DNA from: OFTM10 sp964344055
Lineage (GTDB): Bacteria > Actinomycetota > Acidimicrobiia > Acidimicrobiales > Aldehydirespiratoraceae
Length of the DNA: 64,000 nucleotides
Direction of reading: 5' to 3'
NCBI GenBank assembly: GCA_964344055.1
Contig: CAYFLT010000011.1
Span: 1-64,000, forward strand
In this document: positions 17,177-25,676 of the stretch, piece by piece
How positions within the stretch are numbered: the first letter of the stretch is position 1
Layout: every line of letters begins with the position of its first letter
The notes under the pieces: model-generated
The model's input: only the letters and a program-made list of their open reading frames with translations
Database searches by the model: none
What the model was told of the DNA's origin: nothing
Translations under genes and position numbers: made by a program

Positions 17177-17736
17177 CCGGCCCCATCGCCGATCCTGGCT
17201 GGGGCCCGACCCTGCGGACCCTGCCGAAGCTGTTCGTCCCCTTTGTCGGGATGCGCACCATGGCCGGCCAGTCCGACGGTCTCACTGCGCTTCGGATGCT
17301 GTGGTGTGTGTTCGCGGGCGCGCTGATCCTGGTGTGGATCCCGGTCGCGATCGCCGCTCCGGAGCTCGACGGGCAAGTGTCGGTGTTCACGGCGTTGATC
17401 GTCGTCGTCGCCATCGGGGTGTCGACCCAGCTCGCGGCGCGGATGTTGGGTGCCGGCCACGACGTCACCGATGCTTCGCGTTTCGTCGCCTCGTTCCAGC
17501 GCACCACCCTCGTTCGCGTAGCGCTGGCCGAGGCTGCGGCGATCGTCGGGTTCGTGGGGTTCCTGCTGAGCGGTTCTGCGATCATCTACGGCGTGGGGTT
17601 CGCCATCGCCGCCTACGGGCACTTCGACGCAATGCCGGCGTCGCGCCGCCTCGGCGCAGCCCAACAGCAGGTCGACGAGGCCGGTGGGGACTGGTCCGTG
17701 GTCGGGGCGCTGGTCTCGGCCAGGCTGACCCGCTAG
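17173..17736 (+). CDS. Multi-pass membrane protein in the NAD-salvage operon
   Basis: This 187-residue protein has four predicted membrane segments (about 48-64, 73-92, 119-136 and 138-152). Its N-terminus, RTLPKLFVPFVGMRTMAGQSD, is amphipathic. I do not recognise the family. The GTG start overlaps pncA by 4 bp, so it is co-translated with the salvage enzymes; a role in uptake of a pyridine precursor is a guess from context only. Confidence 0.7.
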   Translation: MTGPIADPGWGPTLRTLPKLFVPFVGMRTMAGQSDGLTALRMLWCVFAGALILVWIPVAIAAPELDGQVSVFTALIVVVAIGVSTQLAARMLGAGHDVTDASRFVASFQRTTLVRVALAEAAAIVGFVGFLLSGSAIIYGVGFAIAAYGHFDAMPASRRLGAAQQQVDEAGGDWSVVGALVSARLTR

Positions 17737-17765
17737 GTGTCGCTAGGCCGGCTGGTCCGCCCCGC

Positions 17766-18461
17766 TCAGCACCAGTGGAAGTCGTGGACGCCGATCCACT
17801 GGAAGTCTTCCCAGTTGCTGGTGTCGAAGTGGGTGATGATCAGCGTGTCGATCGGAGTCTGGAAGTCGACCTCGCTCTCGCTGTTCGACGAGCTCGACGG
17901 ATGCTGACCCCTGATCGTGTTGGGCGAGATCTGACGATTCGCCCAACCGGTGCTCATCGAAGTCGGGTCGATGTCGGCCCCGCTCGGGCTGAGCCGGCCG
18001 ATCACCCGAACGCTGTCTTCCCAGCTCCCGCCACCGCGGTCGACGTCGACGAGCGTGAAGCTCAGGGCGACCGGAGTGTCGAAGGTGAACGTGAAGATCA
18101 CGCCCTTGCCCTCGTGGGCATCGTCCATTCCGGTGACCACCGGGTTGTCCCGGCCGTTGATGGTGCCCGGGTAGACGCGGCCTCGCCAGTAGCCGTCCTG
18201 CACGTCTTCGGGGTCGGCATTGCTGAAGGTGATGTTCACCGAGCCGTCGTCAGAGGTGAAGCTCGACGGGAGGATGCTCCCGGACCATCGGCTGAAGTCG
18301 ACCCGGCGAGGCTTGGTCCCACACGACCCGACCGCGGCAGCTGCCCGATCGAAGGTGAAGATGGACGGCGCGACCCACAGACCGGCGCCCGCGGCGGCGC
18401 TGGTCTTGACCATGGTCCGGCGTGAAACCGGCCGTGCGGGTGGAGGCACAGATGTCTGCAC
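17766..18461 (-). CDS. Tat-exported protein of unknown function
   Basis: This 231-residue protein has a twin-arginine signal: SRRTMVKTSAAAGAGL, then a hydrophobic core and a cleavage region DRAAAAVGS. It should therefore be exported folded. The mature part is rich in Asp, Ser and Gly with alternating hydrophobic residues (VNITFSNADP, FTFTFDTPVALSFTLVDVD) and looks like an extracellular beta-sandwich. It ends HDFHWC and has a second Cys near the mature start, so a disulphide is possible. No catalytic motif is seen. Its 3' end converges on the membrane gene of the pnc operon. Confidence 0.65.
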   Translation of the reverse strand: MQTSVPPPARPVSRRTMVKTSAAAGAGLWVAPSIFTFDRAAAAVGSCGTKPRRVDFSRWSGSILPSSFTSDDGSVNITFSNADPEDVQDGYWRGRVYPGTINGRDNPVVTGMDDAHEGKGVIFTFTFDTPVALSFTLVDVDRGGGSWEDSVRVIGRLSPSGADIDPTSMSTGWANRQISPNTIRGQHPSSSSNSESEVDFQTPIDTLIITHFDTSNWEDFQWIGVHDFHWC

Positions 18462-18575
18462 GCTCTACCTCTTTCGGCGTGATCGGCCGTGGACTGAGGG
18501 GTCGACCACCACTTGTGACCGAATTGACCAGGGCCTTGCGACCCAGTCGCGGGTGGGCCGAATGGCCCATCTGCG

Positions 18576-19016
18576 TCAGCGGTCGAGATGACGGATGAGC
18601 GCGTCGAGGGCGGCTCGGTAGCTGTCCGGCCCGAAGCCGCCGATCACGCCGAGGCACACCGCGCTGAGCACCGAGCGGTGACGGAACTCCTCGCGGGCAT
18701 GCACGTTCGAGAGGTGGGTCTCCACGACTGGCAGTTCGGAGGCCGAGATCGCGTCCCGGAGGGCGATCGAATAGTGGGTGAAGGCTCCCGGATTGAAGAC
18801 GACGCCGTCGACGGTGCCCCGCGCCCGGTGGAGGGCGTCGATGAGCGCGCCCTCACTGTTCGACTGGAAGTCGCTGAGCTCCACACCCCGTTCGGCCGCC
18901 TGAGACCGCAGCCCGGCGAGGATGTCGTCGAGGGTGTCGTGGCCGTAAACCTCCGGTTCCCGGGTTCCGAGCATGTTCAGGTTCGGCCCGTTCAAGACCA
19001 GGATCCGGTGCGTCAT
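18576..19016 (-). CDS. aroQ: 3-dehydroquinate dehydratase, type II
   Basis: This 146-residue enzyme dehydrates 3-dehydroquinate to 3-dehydroshikimate in the shikimate pathway. Signature blocks are GPNLNMLGTREPEVYG (catalytic Tyr24), QSNSEG, NPGAFTHYS, and E-THLSNVHAREEFRH carrying the catalytic His. The length matches the dodecameric type II family. It stands alone here, away from other aro genes. A REP-like palindrome lies just upstream. Confidence 0.96.
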   Translation of the reverse strand: MTHRILVLNGPNLNMLGTREPEVYGHDTLDDILAGLRSQAAERGVELSDFQSNSEGALIDALHRARGTVDGVVFNPGAFTHYSIALRDAISASELPVVETHLSNVHAREEFRHRSVLSAVCLGVIGGFGPDSYRAALDALIRHLDR

Positions 19017-19055
19017 GGCTTCCCAGCCTAGGACCAGCCACCACCCCCACCCGTT

Positions 19056-19080
19056 GCATTTGGGGTCTGACCCCCAATGC
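19056..19080. repeat. REP-like palindrome with GGGGTCTGACCCC core
   Basis: The core is identical to 10008-10020. Here it is flanked by GCATT and AATGC, extending the imperfect palindrome to about 25 bp. It lies between the start of aroQ and the stop of the DinB-like gene. Confidence 0.6.
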
Positions 19081-19090
19081 TTCTCGGCGG

Positions 19091-19549
19091 CTATTCAGCA
19101 CCGCGCACGAGGTCGACGGTGATCTCCAGGTGCCCGAGATGCTGGGCCAGCTCCTCATAGGCGTGGATCAGGGCCGCCCCGACGGTCCAGTCCGCACCGA
19201 GCGGGATCTGGGTCACGGCCTCGCCGTGGAGCTCCTCGGCCGCGCCGAGTTGGGGGGCCAGCTCCGCGATCCGCGCCTTCGCCGCGTCGCACCGGTGGAT
19301 CAGATCGGACGCTGCGCCGGTGGCGGTGAACTCCGAGGGCCGGTCCCGCTCGATCGGGTGGCCCAGCACGACGTACTCGGTCCACCACTCCGCGGCGGCG
19401 AGTGCATGGGTGACGAGGGCGTACGCCGAGTTGGCTCCCTCGACATCCGGAGATCGATTGACCTCGCGGTCGCTGAGCCCGTCCAGTGCCCGCGCCATCC
19501 CGTCGATGGTCCGCCCACAGAACAGGGCGAAGTCGTCCGCGGAGATCAT
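19091..19549 (-). CDS. DinB / DUF664-like four-helix protein
   Basis: This 152-residue protein resembles the DinB/mycothiol-dependent maleylpyruvate isomerase N-terminal superfamily, metal-binding four-helix bundles. Likely metal ligands are His in VTHALAAAEWW and the histidines of HAYEELAQHLGHLEI near the C-terminus. The layout (N-terminal FCGRTIDGMARALDGLSD, C-terminal H-x3-E-x3-H) fits actinobacterial DUF664 proteins, some of which use mycothiol or bacillithiol. Substrate unknown. It lies 41 bp downstream of the DM13 gene, on the same strand. Confidence 0.75.
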   Translation of the reverse strand: MISADDFALFCGRTIDGMARALDGLSDREVNRSPDVEGANSAYALVTHALAAAEWWTEYVVLGHPIERDRPSEFTATGAASDLIHRCDAAKARIAELAPQLGAAEELHGEAVTQIPLGADWTVGAALIHAYEELAQHLGHLEITVDLVRGAE

Positions 19550-19590
19550 CGCCAGACCCTAGACCTGGATGTGTTGCCGGCTGTGCAGGT

Positions 19591-20373
19591 TCACGTGAGG
19601 GTGGCGTTTGCGACTTCGACCGCGAAGGTCTCGCACCACACGAGGACGGTCCAGGTTCCGGTGGTGAGATCGACCCCATCGGGGACGGTGTAGTTCTGGT
19701 TGCCGCGTTCGGCGGTGAGTTGGGCGACGTGGATCCCACCCGACAGTCCACGTCGGTCCTCGCCGGGGACCAACCACACCTCGAGATCCGGGCCGGAGCC
19801 GATGTCGACCTCCTCGAAGCGCAGGAGGATCGAATCGTCGGCCAGCCGGTAGACGGCGGCATCGCCGTCCCCTCGATGGCCGGTCAGGCCCTGGAAGCTC
19901 GCCCTTCGAAGTTCGACGGGCTCGGGCGGCACTGTCGTGGTGGTCGTCGTCGTGCTGGTCGTGCTCGAAGTGGTCGTGGAGGGTGCCGTCGTGGCGGTTG
20001 ACTCCGTGTCGTCCGCCGTGGTCGTCGGTGCGGCCGTGGTCGTGGAGGTCGTCGACTCCTGAGCCGGGGTGGTGACCGGCGGAAACGCTTCGTCCACTTC
20101 GGTTGCGGGACGCAGGTAGGGCCACATCAGGAAGCCGACCACCGCGACGACAGGAGCGAACGCGACGATGCCGGCGATGACCGGATCGGATACGAAACGG
20201 CGGATGACGAGCACCCATGTCCCGAGAACGGCGAAGAGGGCTACGACCCGCAACAAGGTCGCCCCGTCGCTGAAAGTGCCCGTGTAGATCTCAGGAGCGA
20301 CGATCGCGAGCAGTGCCGCGGCTGTGGCCGCGAGTACGAGCGGGATGAGTCGTCGAACGCGTTCTCGCTGCAT
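19591..20373 (-). CDS. Membrane-anchored DM13-domain protein with Thr-rich linker
   Basis: The protein has about 260 residues, with three membrane segments in the first 100. A roughly 55-residue Thr/Ser-rich linker follows, ending in PPEPVEL. The C-terminal DM13 domain includes LEVWLVPG, NQNYTVPDGVDL and TVLVWCETFAVEV with the conserved Cys. DM13 domains are proposed to be extracytoplasmic redox or haem-related modules. The domain would stand outside the cell on the Thr-rich stalk. The ATG is preferred over a GTG two codons earlier. It is followed closely by the DinB-like gene. Confidence 0.78.
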   Translation of the reverse strand: MQRERVRRLIPLVLAATAAALLAIVAPEIYTGTFSDGATLLRVVALFAVLGTWVLVIRRFVSDPVIAGIVAFAPVVAVVGFLMWPYLRPATEVDEAFPPVTTPAQESTTSTTTAAPTTTADDTESTATTAPSTTTSSTTSTTTTTTTVPPEPVELRRASFQGLTGHRGDGDAAVYRLADDSILLRFEEVDIGSGPDLEVWLVPGEDRRGLSGGIHVAQLTAERGNQNYTVPDGVDLTTGTWTVLVWCETFAVEVANATLT

Positions 20374-20424
20374 GCCCACCCAACGACGGCGAGGCTCGGA
20401 CAGTTCCCGTTGCCGGCTCGTCCC

Positions 20425-20766
20425 TCAGATCGCGGTGGGATGCCGCGGCTCGTAGAGGAGGATGTCGATTCCCGGGAGCCTCATCATGATCGTGATGCCG
20501 AACTCCTCCTCGAGCGGTTCACCGATGAACTCGATGCCCTTGCTGCGAAGGTCGGCGATCGTGCCTTGGATGTCGTCGCACATCATCGACACCTGATGCT
20601 CGGGTCCCTCGCTCGGGTGGATGCCCATCTCCGCCGGGGGCAGTTTGAAGATGAGCCACCCGCCACCGGCATCGACGTTGTCGAAGCCGAAGACGTCACG
20701 GAGGGTCGCCCGCAGCTCGTCGGGCTGATCGGTGTAGAGGAGGGTGTGGATTCCGGTGACTGCCAT
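20425..20766 (-). CDS. VOC-family (glyoxalase-like) protein
   Basis: The 113-residue single VOC module shows the babababa pattern: GIHTLLYTDQPDELRATLRD at the start, EHQVSMMCDDIQGTIADL in the middle and PGIDILLYEPRHP at the end. Metal ligands are suggested by His, His and Glu at the family positions, but His in HPSEGPEHQ is uncertain. Reaction unknown. It is divergent from the inositol-monophosphatase-like gene, 57 bp away. Confidence 0.78.
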   Translation of the reverse strand: MAVTGIHTLLYTDQPDELRATLRDVFGFDNVDAGGGWLIFKLPPAEMGIHPSEGPEHQVSMMCDDIQGTIADLRSKGIEFIGEPLEEEFGITIMMRLPGIDILLYEPRHPTAI

Positions 20767-20823
20767 CCCTCCACTTCAGTTTCTGAACGCCGTTCTGTCC
20801 AGCGTGATGACAAGCTGGCCTCG

Positions 20824-21603
20824 ATGGATCCGGTGGCAGAGGCGATCATGGAGGCGGAGGAGGCGGAGATCCGTCCTCGATTCCGACAGCTCGCGACAGG
20901 CGACGTCGTCACCAAGTCTCCGGGTGAGATCGTGACCGCAGCGGACAAGGCCTGTGAGGACCGTCTCACCAGTGCCCTCGAGAAGATCCGCGACATTCCG
21001 GTCGTCGGCGAGGAAGCGGCCACGGCGAGGCCGGCCATGCTCGACCTCATCGATGTCGAACCGGCGGTCTGGCTTCTCGATCCTCTCGACGGGACCTCCA
21101 ACTTCGCTGCCGGTTCGGTCGACTACGCGGTGATGGTCGCTCTGGTGGAAGCGGGGGTGACGACTGCGGCTTGGCTGTGGCACCCGGCCACCGGGGAGAT
21201 GGCCACCGCTCGCCGAGGTGAGGGCGCGGCCGTGAATGGAAGCCCGGTCGTGGCCTTGGCCCCCACCGGAGGGGCTGACGACTTCACCGGCGTTCTGAAG
21301 ACCCGATTCCTCCCTGCGGACCTCCGAGCCCGGGCCGAGTCGGCATTCGGACCGGGGCTGAAGGGCCGTGGCTGTGCGGGTGTCGAATACCCGGACCTGG
21401 TGGCCGGCCGAACCGACTTCATCATCTACTGGCGCACCCTTCCGTGGGACCACGCCCCCGGAGTGTTGTTCGCCGAAGAGGCAGGATGCCGCGCGAGCCG
21501 CTTCGACGGCTCGCCCTACCGGCCCGGCGACGACGGCGCGGGACTCCTCGTGGCCCACCGCGACATCCAGCCCGAACTCGTCGCTCGGCTCCGGCACGAC
21601 TGA
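20824..21603 (+). CDS. Inositol monophosphatase family protein
   Basis: This 259-residue phosphatase of the IMPase/FBPase/HisN superfamily carries the metal-binding motifs GEEAAT (Glu), DPLDGTSNF and WDHAPGV. It probably dephosphorylates inositol phosphate, histidinol phosphate or a related sugar phosphate; the subgroup cannot be told by eye. The GTG/ATG choice was made from the alignment of the first helix (DPVAEAIMEAEEAEI). The stop abuts the convergent haem-binding gene with no gap. Confidence 0.88.
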   Translation: MDPVAEAIMEAEEAEIRPRFRQLATGDVVTKSPGEIVTAADKACEDRLTSALEKIRDIPVVGEEAATARPAMLDLIDVEPAVWLLDPLDGTSNFAAGSVDYAVMVALVEAGVTTAAWLWHPATGEMATARRGEGAAVNGSPVVALAPTGGADDFTGVLKTRFLPADLRARAESAFGPGLKGRGCAGVEYPDLVAGRTDFIIYWRTLPWDHAPGVLFAEEAGCRASRFDGSPYRPGDDGAGLLVAHRDIQPELVARLRHD

Positions 21604-22329
21604 TCAGTCGTCGTCCTCGTCTTCGTCTTCGTCTTCGTCCTCCTCGTCCTCATGCTCGTCCCCTTCGTCCAGCCCTGGGGTGGCGCGGAGGCCCGAAATC
21701 AGCTCGGCTCGTTCTGCGTCGGTGAGGTTCGCCTCCGGATGCAGCCCGAACGCGGTGTAGTAGCCCGGCGGCATCTCGCCCTCGAGGATGACTTCGACCG
21801 TCTCATCGAACTCCCCGCCGCGACGGAACTCGGAGTAGTTGACCTCGTCGCGACCCTCGTCGACATGGCTCTGGATCGCCCAGGACACGGGAGCGATCTT
21901 GGCGTACCACGGCCACTCCACCTCGTTGCTGTGGCAGCCGAAGCAGGCCCGAACCATCAGCTCGCGGGTCTCGGGAGTGGCCCATGCGGGCTCGTTCAGG
22001 ACCGGCGGATTCGAATGTGACCGACCGTACGGCACGGCCTGGATCAGCACGAGCGTGACGACTCCCACCATGGCGAACTGGCTGACGACCGGACGGAAGC
22101 TCCGTAACTCGGTGTCGCCCCGCCGCTCTCGCCACCGAAGCCCGCCGATACTCCCACCGACCACGACCGCGACGAGCACCAGCATGATCACTGGATGGAG
22201 TCCCATCGCCGCGCCGGTCGCGGCCGCGAACAGGAACACCGCCGTGCCGGCCACCACACTCCAGCGGTGGACCGAGACGACCCGCCGCAGGCGGCCGGCG
22301 AAGTTGGCGAGATCGGGGGAGTTGGTCAT
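21604..22329 (-). CDS. Membrane haem-binding-domain protein with acidic tail
   Basis: This 241-residue protein has three hydrophobic segments (about 24-43, 46-64 and 84-100). An extracytoplasmic haem-binding domain follows, with the c-type motif CFGCH (129-133) and the family segment NEVEWPWYAKIAPVSWAI. The last 20 residues are almost all Asp and Glu. The ATG after GGAGCAGCC is chosen because the longer frame would overlap the upstream META gene. It probably transfers or holds haem in an electron-transfer setting. It shares an operon with the META lipoprotein upstream. Confidence 0.82.
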   Translation of the reverse strand: MTNSPDLANFAGRLRRVVSVHRWSVVAGTAVFLFAAATGAAMGLHPVIMLVLVAVVVGGSIGGLRWRERRGDTELRSFRPVVSQFAMVGVVTLVLIQAVPYGRSHSNPPVLNEPAWATPETRELMVRACFGCHSNEVEWPWYAKIAPVSWAIQSHVDEGRDEVNYSEFRRGGEFDETVEVILEGEMPPGYYTAFGLHPEANLTDAERAELISGLRATPGLDEGDEHEDEEDEDEDEDEDDD

Positions 22330-22351
22330 GGCTGCTCCGGTGAGGCTGGCG

Positions 22352-23176
22352 TCATGGTCGAGCTCGGTACGAGAGGCCATCGCCGCCGGGCCCGTGGAGG
22401 GTGAGTCGATCGCCGTCGATGAGGACCTCGAGTCCGTCCTCCAAGACCGACACTACGGCGCTGTCCTGGGATTGGAACTCGGTCGGGCACACGCCGTCGG
22501 CCCCCCATGAGGGGAACTGGAGGAAGCCGCTCGTGACGAGGTATTCACCGGCGAGTGATCGGCATCCGGTGTGGCCGGTGAAGGTCCCGTCCTCGGCGAG
22601 GACGAGGGTGGCAGGCTCGGCTCCGCTGATCGTGGAGGAGGCGGCATCGCCGCTCAGGAGCGTGTCCAGCACCCACGTCGTACCGACGAGTTCGGCGGTC
22701 GGGATCGGCGCCACGATGGTGAACAGGAGTTCGACCTCGACGCCGGTGAGCCGGAGTTCGTCCCCGTCGCGATGAGCGGCGGTGGCGTTCTGGAAGGCTT
22801 CGAGGAACTGGGCTTCGACGGTGGCGATGGCGGGTTCGCATCCCATTTCCGTCCACGCCAGGTCGCCGACGCCAAAGGCGCCGTCCTCAGCTGAGAGGGT
22901 GCCTCCGTAGTGGTTGCACGCCGCCCGGCCCCCGATCTCGGAGCCTTCGATCGTCATGGTGACCGGGTGGTCGGCAAGGAGATCGATCGGTGTGTTCGCG
23001 AGAGTGCCCGAGCTGAGGATCCAGCTGCCGTCGAGGCCGTGGCCGTCGACAACGATCCCGTCGCTGCCGGAGCCGTTGTCGGTGTCGGATCCGGCGTCGA
23101 CCAATGAGGCATCGCCGCAGGCTGTGGCCAAGACCGCGAGGACGGCGAAGAGGAGGGGGAGGAGTCGCTTGTACAT
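22352..23176 (-). CDS. Lipoprotein with two META (HslJ-like) domains
   Basis: The 274-residue protein begins with a signal peptide ending ATAC (Cys20). It contains two META/HslJ-like modules: one at about 50-140 (GRAACNHYGGTL, EMGCEP) and one at about 155-250 (LVGTTWVLDTLL, GHTGCRSLAGEY, PTEFQSQD). META domains are secreted or periplasmic small beta folds linked to stress or drug tolerance in some bacteria; their molecular role is unclear. It is 22 bp upstream of the haem-binding gene and likely cotranscribed with it. Confidence 0.85.
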   Translation of the reverse strand: MYKRLLPLLFAVLAVLATACGDASLVDAGSDTDNGSGSDGIVVDGHGLDGSWILSSGTLANTPIDLLADHPVTMTIEGSEIGGRAACNHYGGTLSAEDGAFGVGDLAWTEMGCEPAIATVEAQFLEAFQNATAAHRDGDELRLTGVEVELLFTIVAPIPTAELVGTTWVLDTLLSGDAASSTISGAEPATLVLAEDGTFTGHTGCRSLAGEYLVTSGFLQFPSWGADGVCPTEFQSQDSAVVSVLEDGLEVLIDGDRLTLHGPGGDGLSYRARP

Positions 23177-23188
23177 GCCTGTCCGACG

Positions 23189-23665
23189 TCAGCCGCTGCC
23201 GTCCGGTTCCCCCGGCGGGACGGCCAGCAAGGCTTCGAACGTATCGAAGGGCTGACCTCGTTGGGCATCGACGAGAACGGCGCTGCCGTCACCGAAGACG
23301 AACTGCACGCGCTTGCCCAGTCCTTTCCGTTCGATCCCGCCGATCGCCAGTTCATCCCGGTCGAGCACGAGTACCGGTTCGCCGAACGTCATGCCGTTCG
23401 ACAGTACGACGAGGATTCGGACATTCGTGATGGCCACCACGCACGACTTTCCCGGGAACGTCGCGGCCAGTCCTCCGGTCTCCTCGTTCGTGGCGCCGGC
23501 GTGCCGTTCCATGCGCCGGCCGACGATCCGGGGGAGGACGGCGAGGGCAACCATGCCGGGACCATATGTGCCCTTGGGTTCGCACAACATCGCTGCATCG
23601 ACGGTCTCGCCTTCGGAGAGGTGATCGGCGATGCGCTTGGCGGTTCGTTTGGTGATGTCAGCCAT
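23189..23665 (-). CDS. Conserved-looking hypothetical cytoplasmic protein
   Basis: This is a 158-residue protein without signal or membrane segment. Strand-rich central blocks (CVVAITNVRILVVLS, EPVLVLDRDELAIGG, VQFVFGDGSAVLVDA) suggest a PH-like beta-barrel. I do not recognise a named family. It lies 12 bp upstream of the META lipoprotein on the same strand, so it is probably first in a three-gene unit with the META and haem-binding genes. Confidence 0.65.
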   Translation of the reverse strand: MADITKRTAKRIADHLSEGETVDAAMLCEPKGTYGPGMVALAVLPRIVGRRMERHAGATNEETGGLAATFPGKSCVVAITNVRILVVLSNGMTFGEPVLVLDRDELAIGGIERKGLGKRVQFVFGDGSAVLVDAQRGQPFDTFEALLAVPPGEPDGSG

Positions 23666-23734
23666 CGGTCAGCCATCGGCGTCGATGCGGGCAGATCTGA
23701 GATGATGGCCGCGGTCCAACCGCGAGGAGAGCCC

Positions 23735-24154
23735 ATGTCCAAAGGGAAGCCGATGTCGCCGGAGCTCCTGGATCTGCTGCGTCGACCGAACTTCGTCCAT
23801 CTCGCCACCCTGAGAGAGGACGGCTCGCCCAAGCTCGATCCGGTGTGGGTGGACGTCGTCGACGAACACACACTCGCCATCGGGACCGGTACCAACTCGC
23901 TCAAGGCCCAGAACATTCGGCGGGATCCGCGAGTCGCGCTGTCGGTGGTCGACATGCACAACCCGTATGAGGAGGGCCAGGTGCGAGGAACCGCGGCGGT
24001 CGAGGCCGACGCCGACCTCGAACTCATGGATCGCGTGTCGCACAAGTACATCGATGCGCCGTTCCCGATGCGTGACGAGCGGGTTGCTCTGGTGATCACG
24101 GTCACCCAGTCCCGGTACGCCGACCTGCCGTTCGAGCACACGCCACCGGCCTGA
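23735..24154 (+). CDS. PPOX-class (split-barrel) F420/flavin-dependent oxidoreductase
   Basis: This 139-residue split-barrel protein has the usual opening of actinobacterial PPOX-class F420-dependent enzymes (ELLDLLRRPNFVHLATLRED, then GSPKLDPVWVDVVD). The cofactor-phosphate region is TNSLKAQNIRRDPRVALSV. The start is fixed by GAGGAGA four bases upstream. Members reduce small molecules with F420H2 or FMN; the substrate is not predictable. Two other F420-type enzymes lie within 12 kb. Confidence 0.85.
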   Translation: MSKGKPMSPELLDLLRRPNFVHLATLREDGSPKLDPVWVDVVDEHTLAIGTGTNSLKAQNIRRDPRVALSVVDMHNPYEEGQVRGTAAVEADADLELMDRVSHKYIDAPFPMRDERVALVITVTQSRYADLPFEHTPPA

Positions 24155-24163
24155 GGCCTGCCT

Positions 24164-24631
24164 GTGCTCGACCGGATCATCATCGCCGTCGACAACCCGA
24201 CCCGACCCGACGTTCTCCGCCTCCTTCAGGCCCATCTCGACTTCGCCCATTCGGTGACGCCCGCCGGTCACGTTCATGCACTCGATGTCGATGGACTGCT
24301 CGATCCGGCCGTCACCTTCTTCAGCGCCCGCGCCGATCACGAACTGTTCGGTGTCGGTGCGCTTCGACAGCTCGACGAAGTCCACGTCGAAGTGAAGTCG
24401 ATGCACACCACCGCCCCGGCCCGCGGGAAGGGGATCGGCCGGGCGATGGTCGAGCACCTCCTCGCGGTGGCGCGGGAGCGGCGGGTCCTGAGGGTCAGCC
24501 TCGAGACCGGCACCTACGACGCCTTCGCGCCGGCGCGTGCGCTGTACGCATCGATCGGCTTTCGCGACTGCCCACCGTTTGCCGACTACACGGTCAATCC
24601 CCACAGCCAGTGCATGACCCTCGAACTCTGA
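24164..24631 (+). CDS. GNAT-family N-acetyltransferase
   Basis: This is a 155-residue GNAT enzyme, GTG start. The acetyl-CoA pyrophosphate loop is ARGKGIGRAMVEHLL, with the beta-5 strand LRVSLETGT and the C-terminal ALYASIGFRD that closes the fold. It resembles the YsnE/phosphinothricin-acetyltransferase style of small-molecule GNATs. The gene starts 9 bp after the PPOX gene and 16 bp before the methyltransferase, so the three are likely cotranscribed. Confidence 0.88.
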   Translation: MLDRIIIAVDNPTRPDVLRLLQAHLDFAHSVTPAGHVHALDVDGLLDPAVTFFSARADHELFGVGALRQLDEVHVEVKSMHTTAPARGKGIGRAMVEHLLAVARERRVLRVSLETGTYDAFAPARALYASIGFRDCPPFADYTVNPHSQCMTLEL

Positions 24632-24647
24632 TCGGAGGGATTGACCG

Positions 24648-25655
24648 ATGACCCTCGGCAGGCTTCACACCGATGATCTCGACGACTTCGTGGCCGAGTG
24701 CGATCGCCACGGAGGCTTCGTCCAGGCCGAGGCGGCCGGCGCCGTCCGAGAGTTCACGCTCTCCTTCTCCACCGAGGTGGACGACGAGCTGGACGGCTAC
24801 AGCGAGGAGTACTGCCGGATGCAGCTCGAGCTGTACCGCGAGATCTCCGGCCGAGACCTCGACCAGTATGCGAACGAGGTGCACGTGCCGATCGATGTCG
24901 ATGGGCATGTGGACGCGCCGAATCCGTACGCCTCGGCGAATGTCGACCTGATGGCGAAGCACGCACGAACGATCCTCACTGCCGTCGTCGTGTCGGATCT
25001 TCCTCCTGCCGCGAAGGTCCTGGACGTGGGCTGCGGATGGGGGGTGAGCACCGAGATGCTGGCCTGGACCGGGTGCGACGTGACCGCGGTCGACATCGAT
25101 CCCCAGTTCATCGAACTGGTCACGAGGAGGGCTGAGGCCCGGAACAACCTCGTCACGACGGCTCGAAGCTCCTTCGATGACTTCGACACCGAGGATCGGT
25201 TCGATCTGGTTCTCTTCTACGAATGCCTGCACCACGCCGTGCGGCCCTGGGAGATCGCGGCGAAGTTCGGTGCGTTCCTCGAACCAGGTGGGAAACTCAC
25301 GCTCGCCGGCGAGCCGATCCAGGATCGCTGGTGGAAGACGTGGGGGCTCCGGCTCGATCCGATGTCGATCTACTGCATTCGCAAATACGGTTGGTTCGAG
25401 AGCGGCTGGTCGGCTTCGTTCATCACGGACTGCTTCGAGCGAGCGGGGTTCGAGCTCACGATCCTCGAAGGACTCGGCATCCTGCACTCCCCGATCGCGG
25501 TGGCGGTTCGACACGCAGACGATGTGGCGACCCCGACCGCGCATTGGGTGGTCCCCCCGGTGCCATTGCCGGTGGAGGTTCCTCGGTCCAAGCCCCGGGC
25601 TGTCGCCGGGCGAGTGGCGAGACGGTTTCGGCGAGGTCCCGTCGACGCCGGATGA
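24648..25655 (+). CDS. Class I SAM-dependent methyltransferase
   Basis: A 335-residue protein. An N-terminal helical part (first 100 residues) precedes a Rossmann methyltransferase domain with motif I VLDVGCGWGVSTEM, motif II VTAVDIDPQFIEL and motif IV DLVLFYECLHH. The start follows GGAGGG by 8 bases. The C-terminal 40 residues are basic (RRFRRG). The substrate is unknown; the extra N-terminal part suggests a large or lipid substrate but that is a guess. It follows the GNAT gene in a probable operon. Confidence 0.88.
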   Translation: MTLGRLHTDDLDDFVAECDRHGGFVQAEAAGAVREFTLSFSTEVDDELDGYSEEYCRMQLELYREISGRDLDQYANEVHVPIDVDGHVDAPNPYASANVDLMAKHARTILTAVVVSDLPPAAKVLDVGCGWGVSTEMLAWTGCDVTAVDIDPQFIELVTRRAEARNNLVTTARSSFDDFDTEDRFDLVLFYECLHHAVRPWEIAAKFGAFLEPGGKLTLAGEPIQDRWWKTWGLRLDPMSIYCIRKYGWFESGWSASFITDCFERAGFELTILEGLGILHSPIAVAVRHADDVATPTAHWVVPPVPLPVEVPRSKPRAVAGRVARRFRRGPVDAG

Positions 25656-25676
25656 GCGTGATCAGGACACTGTCCG

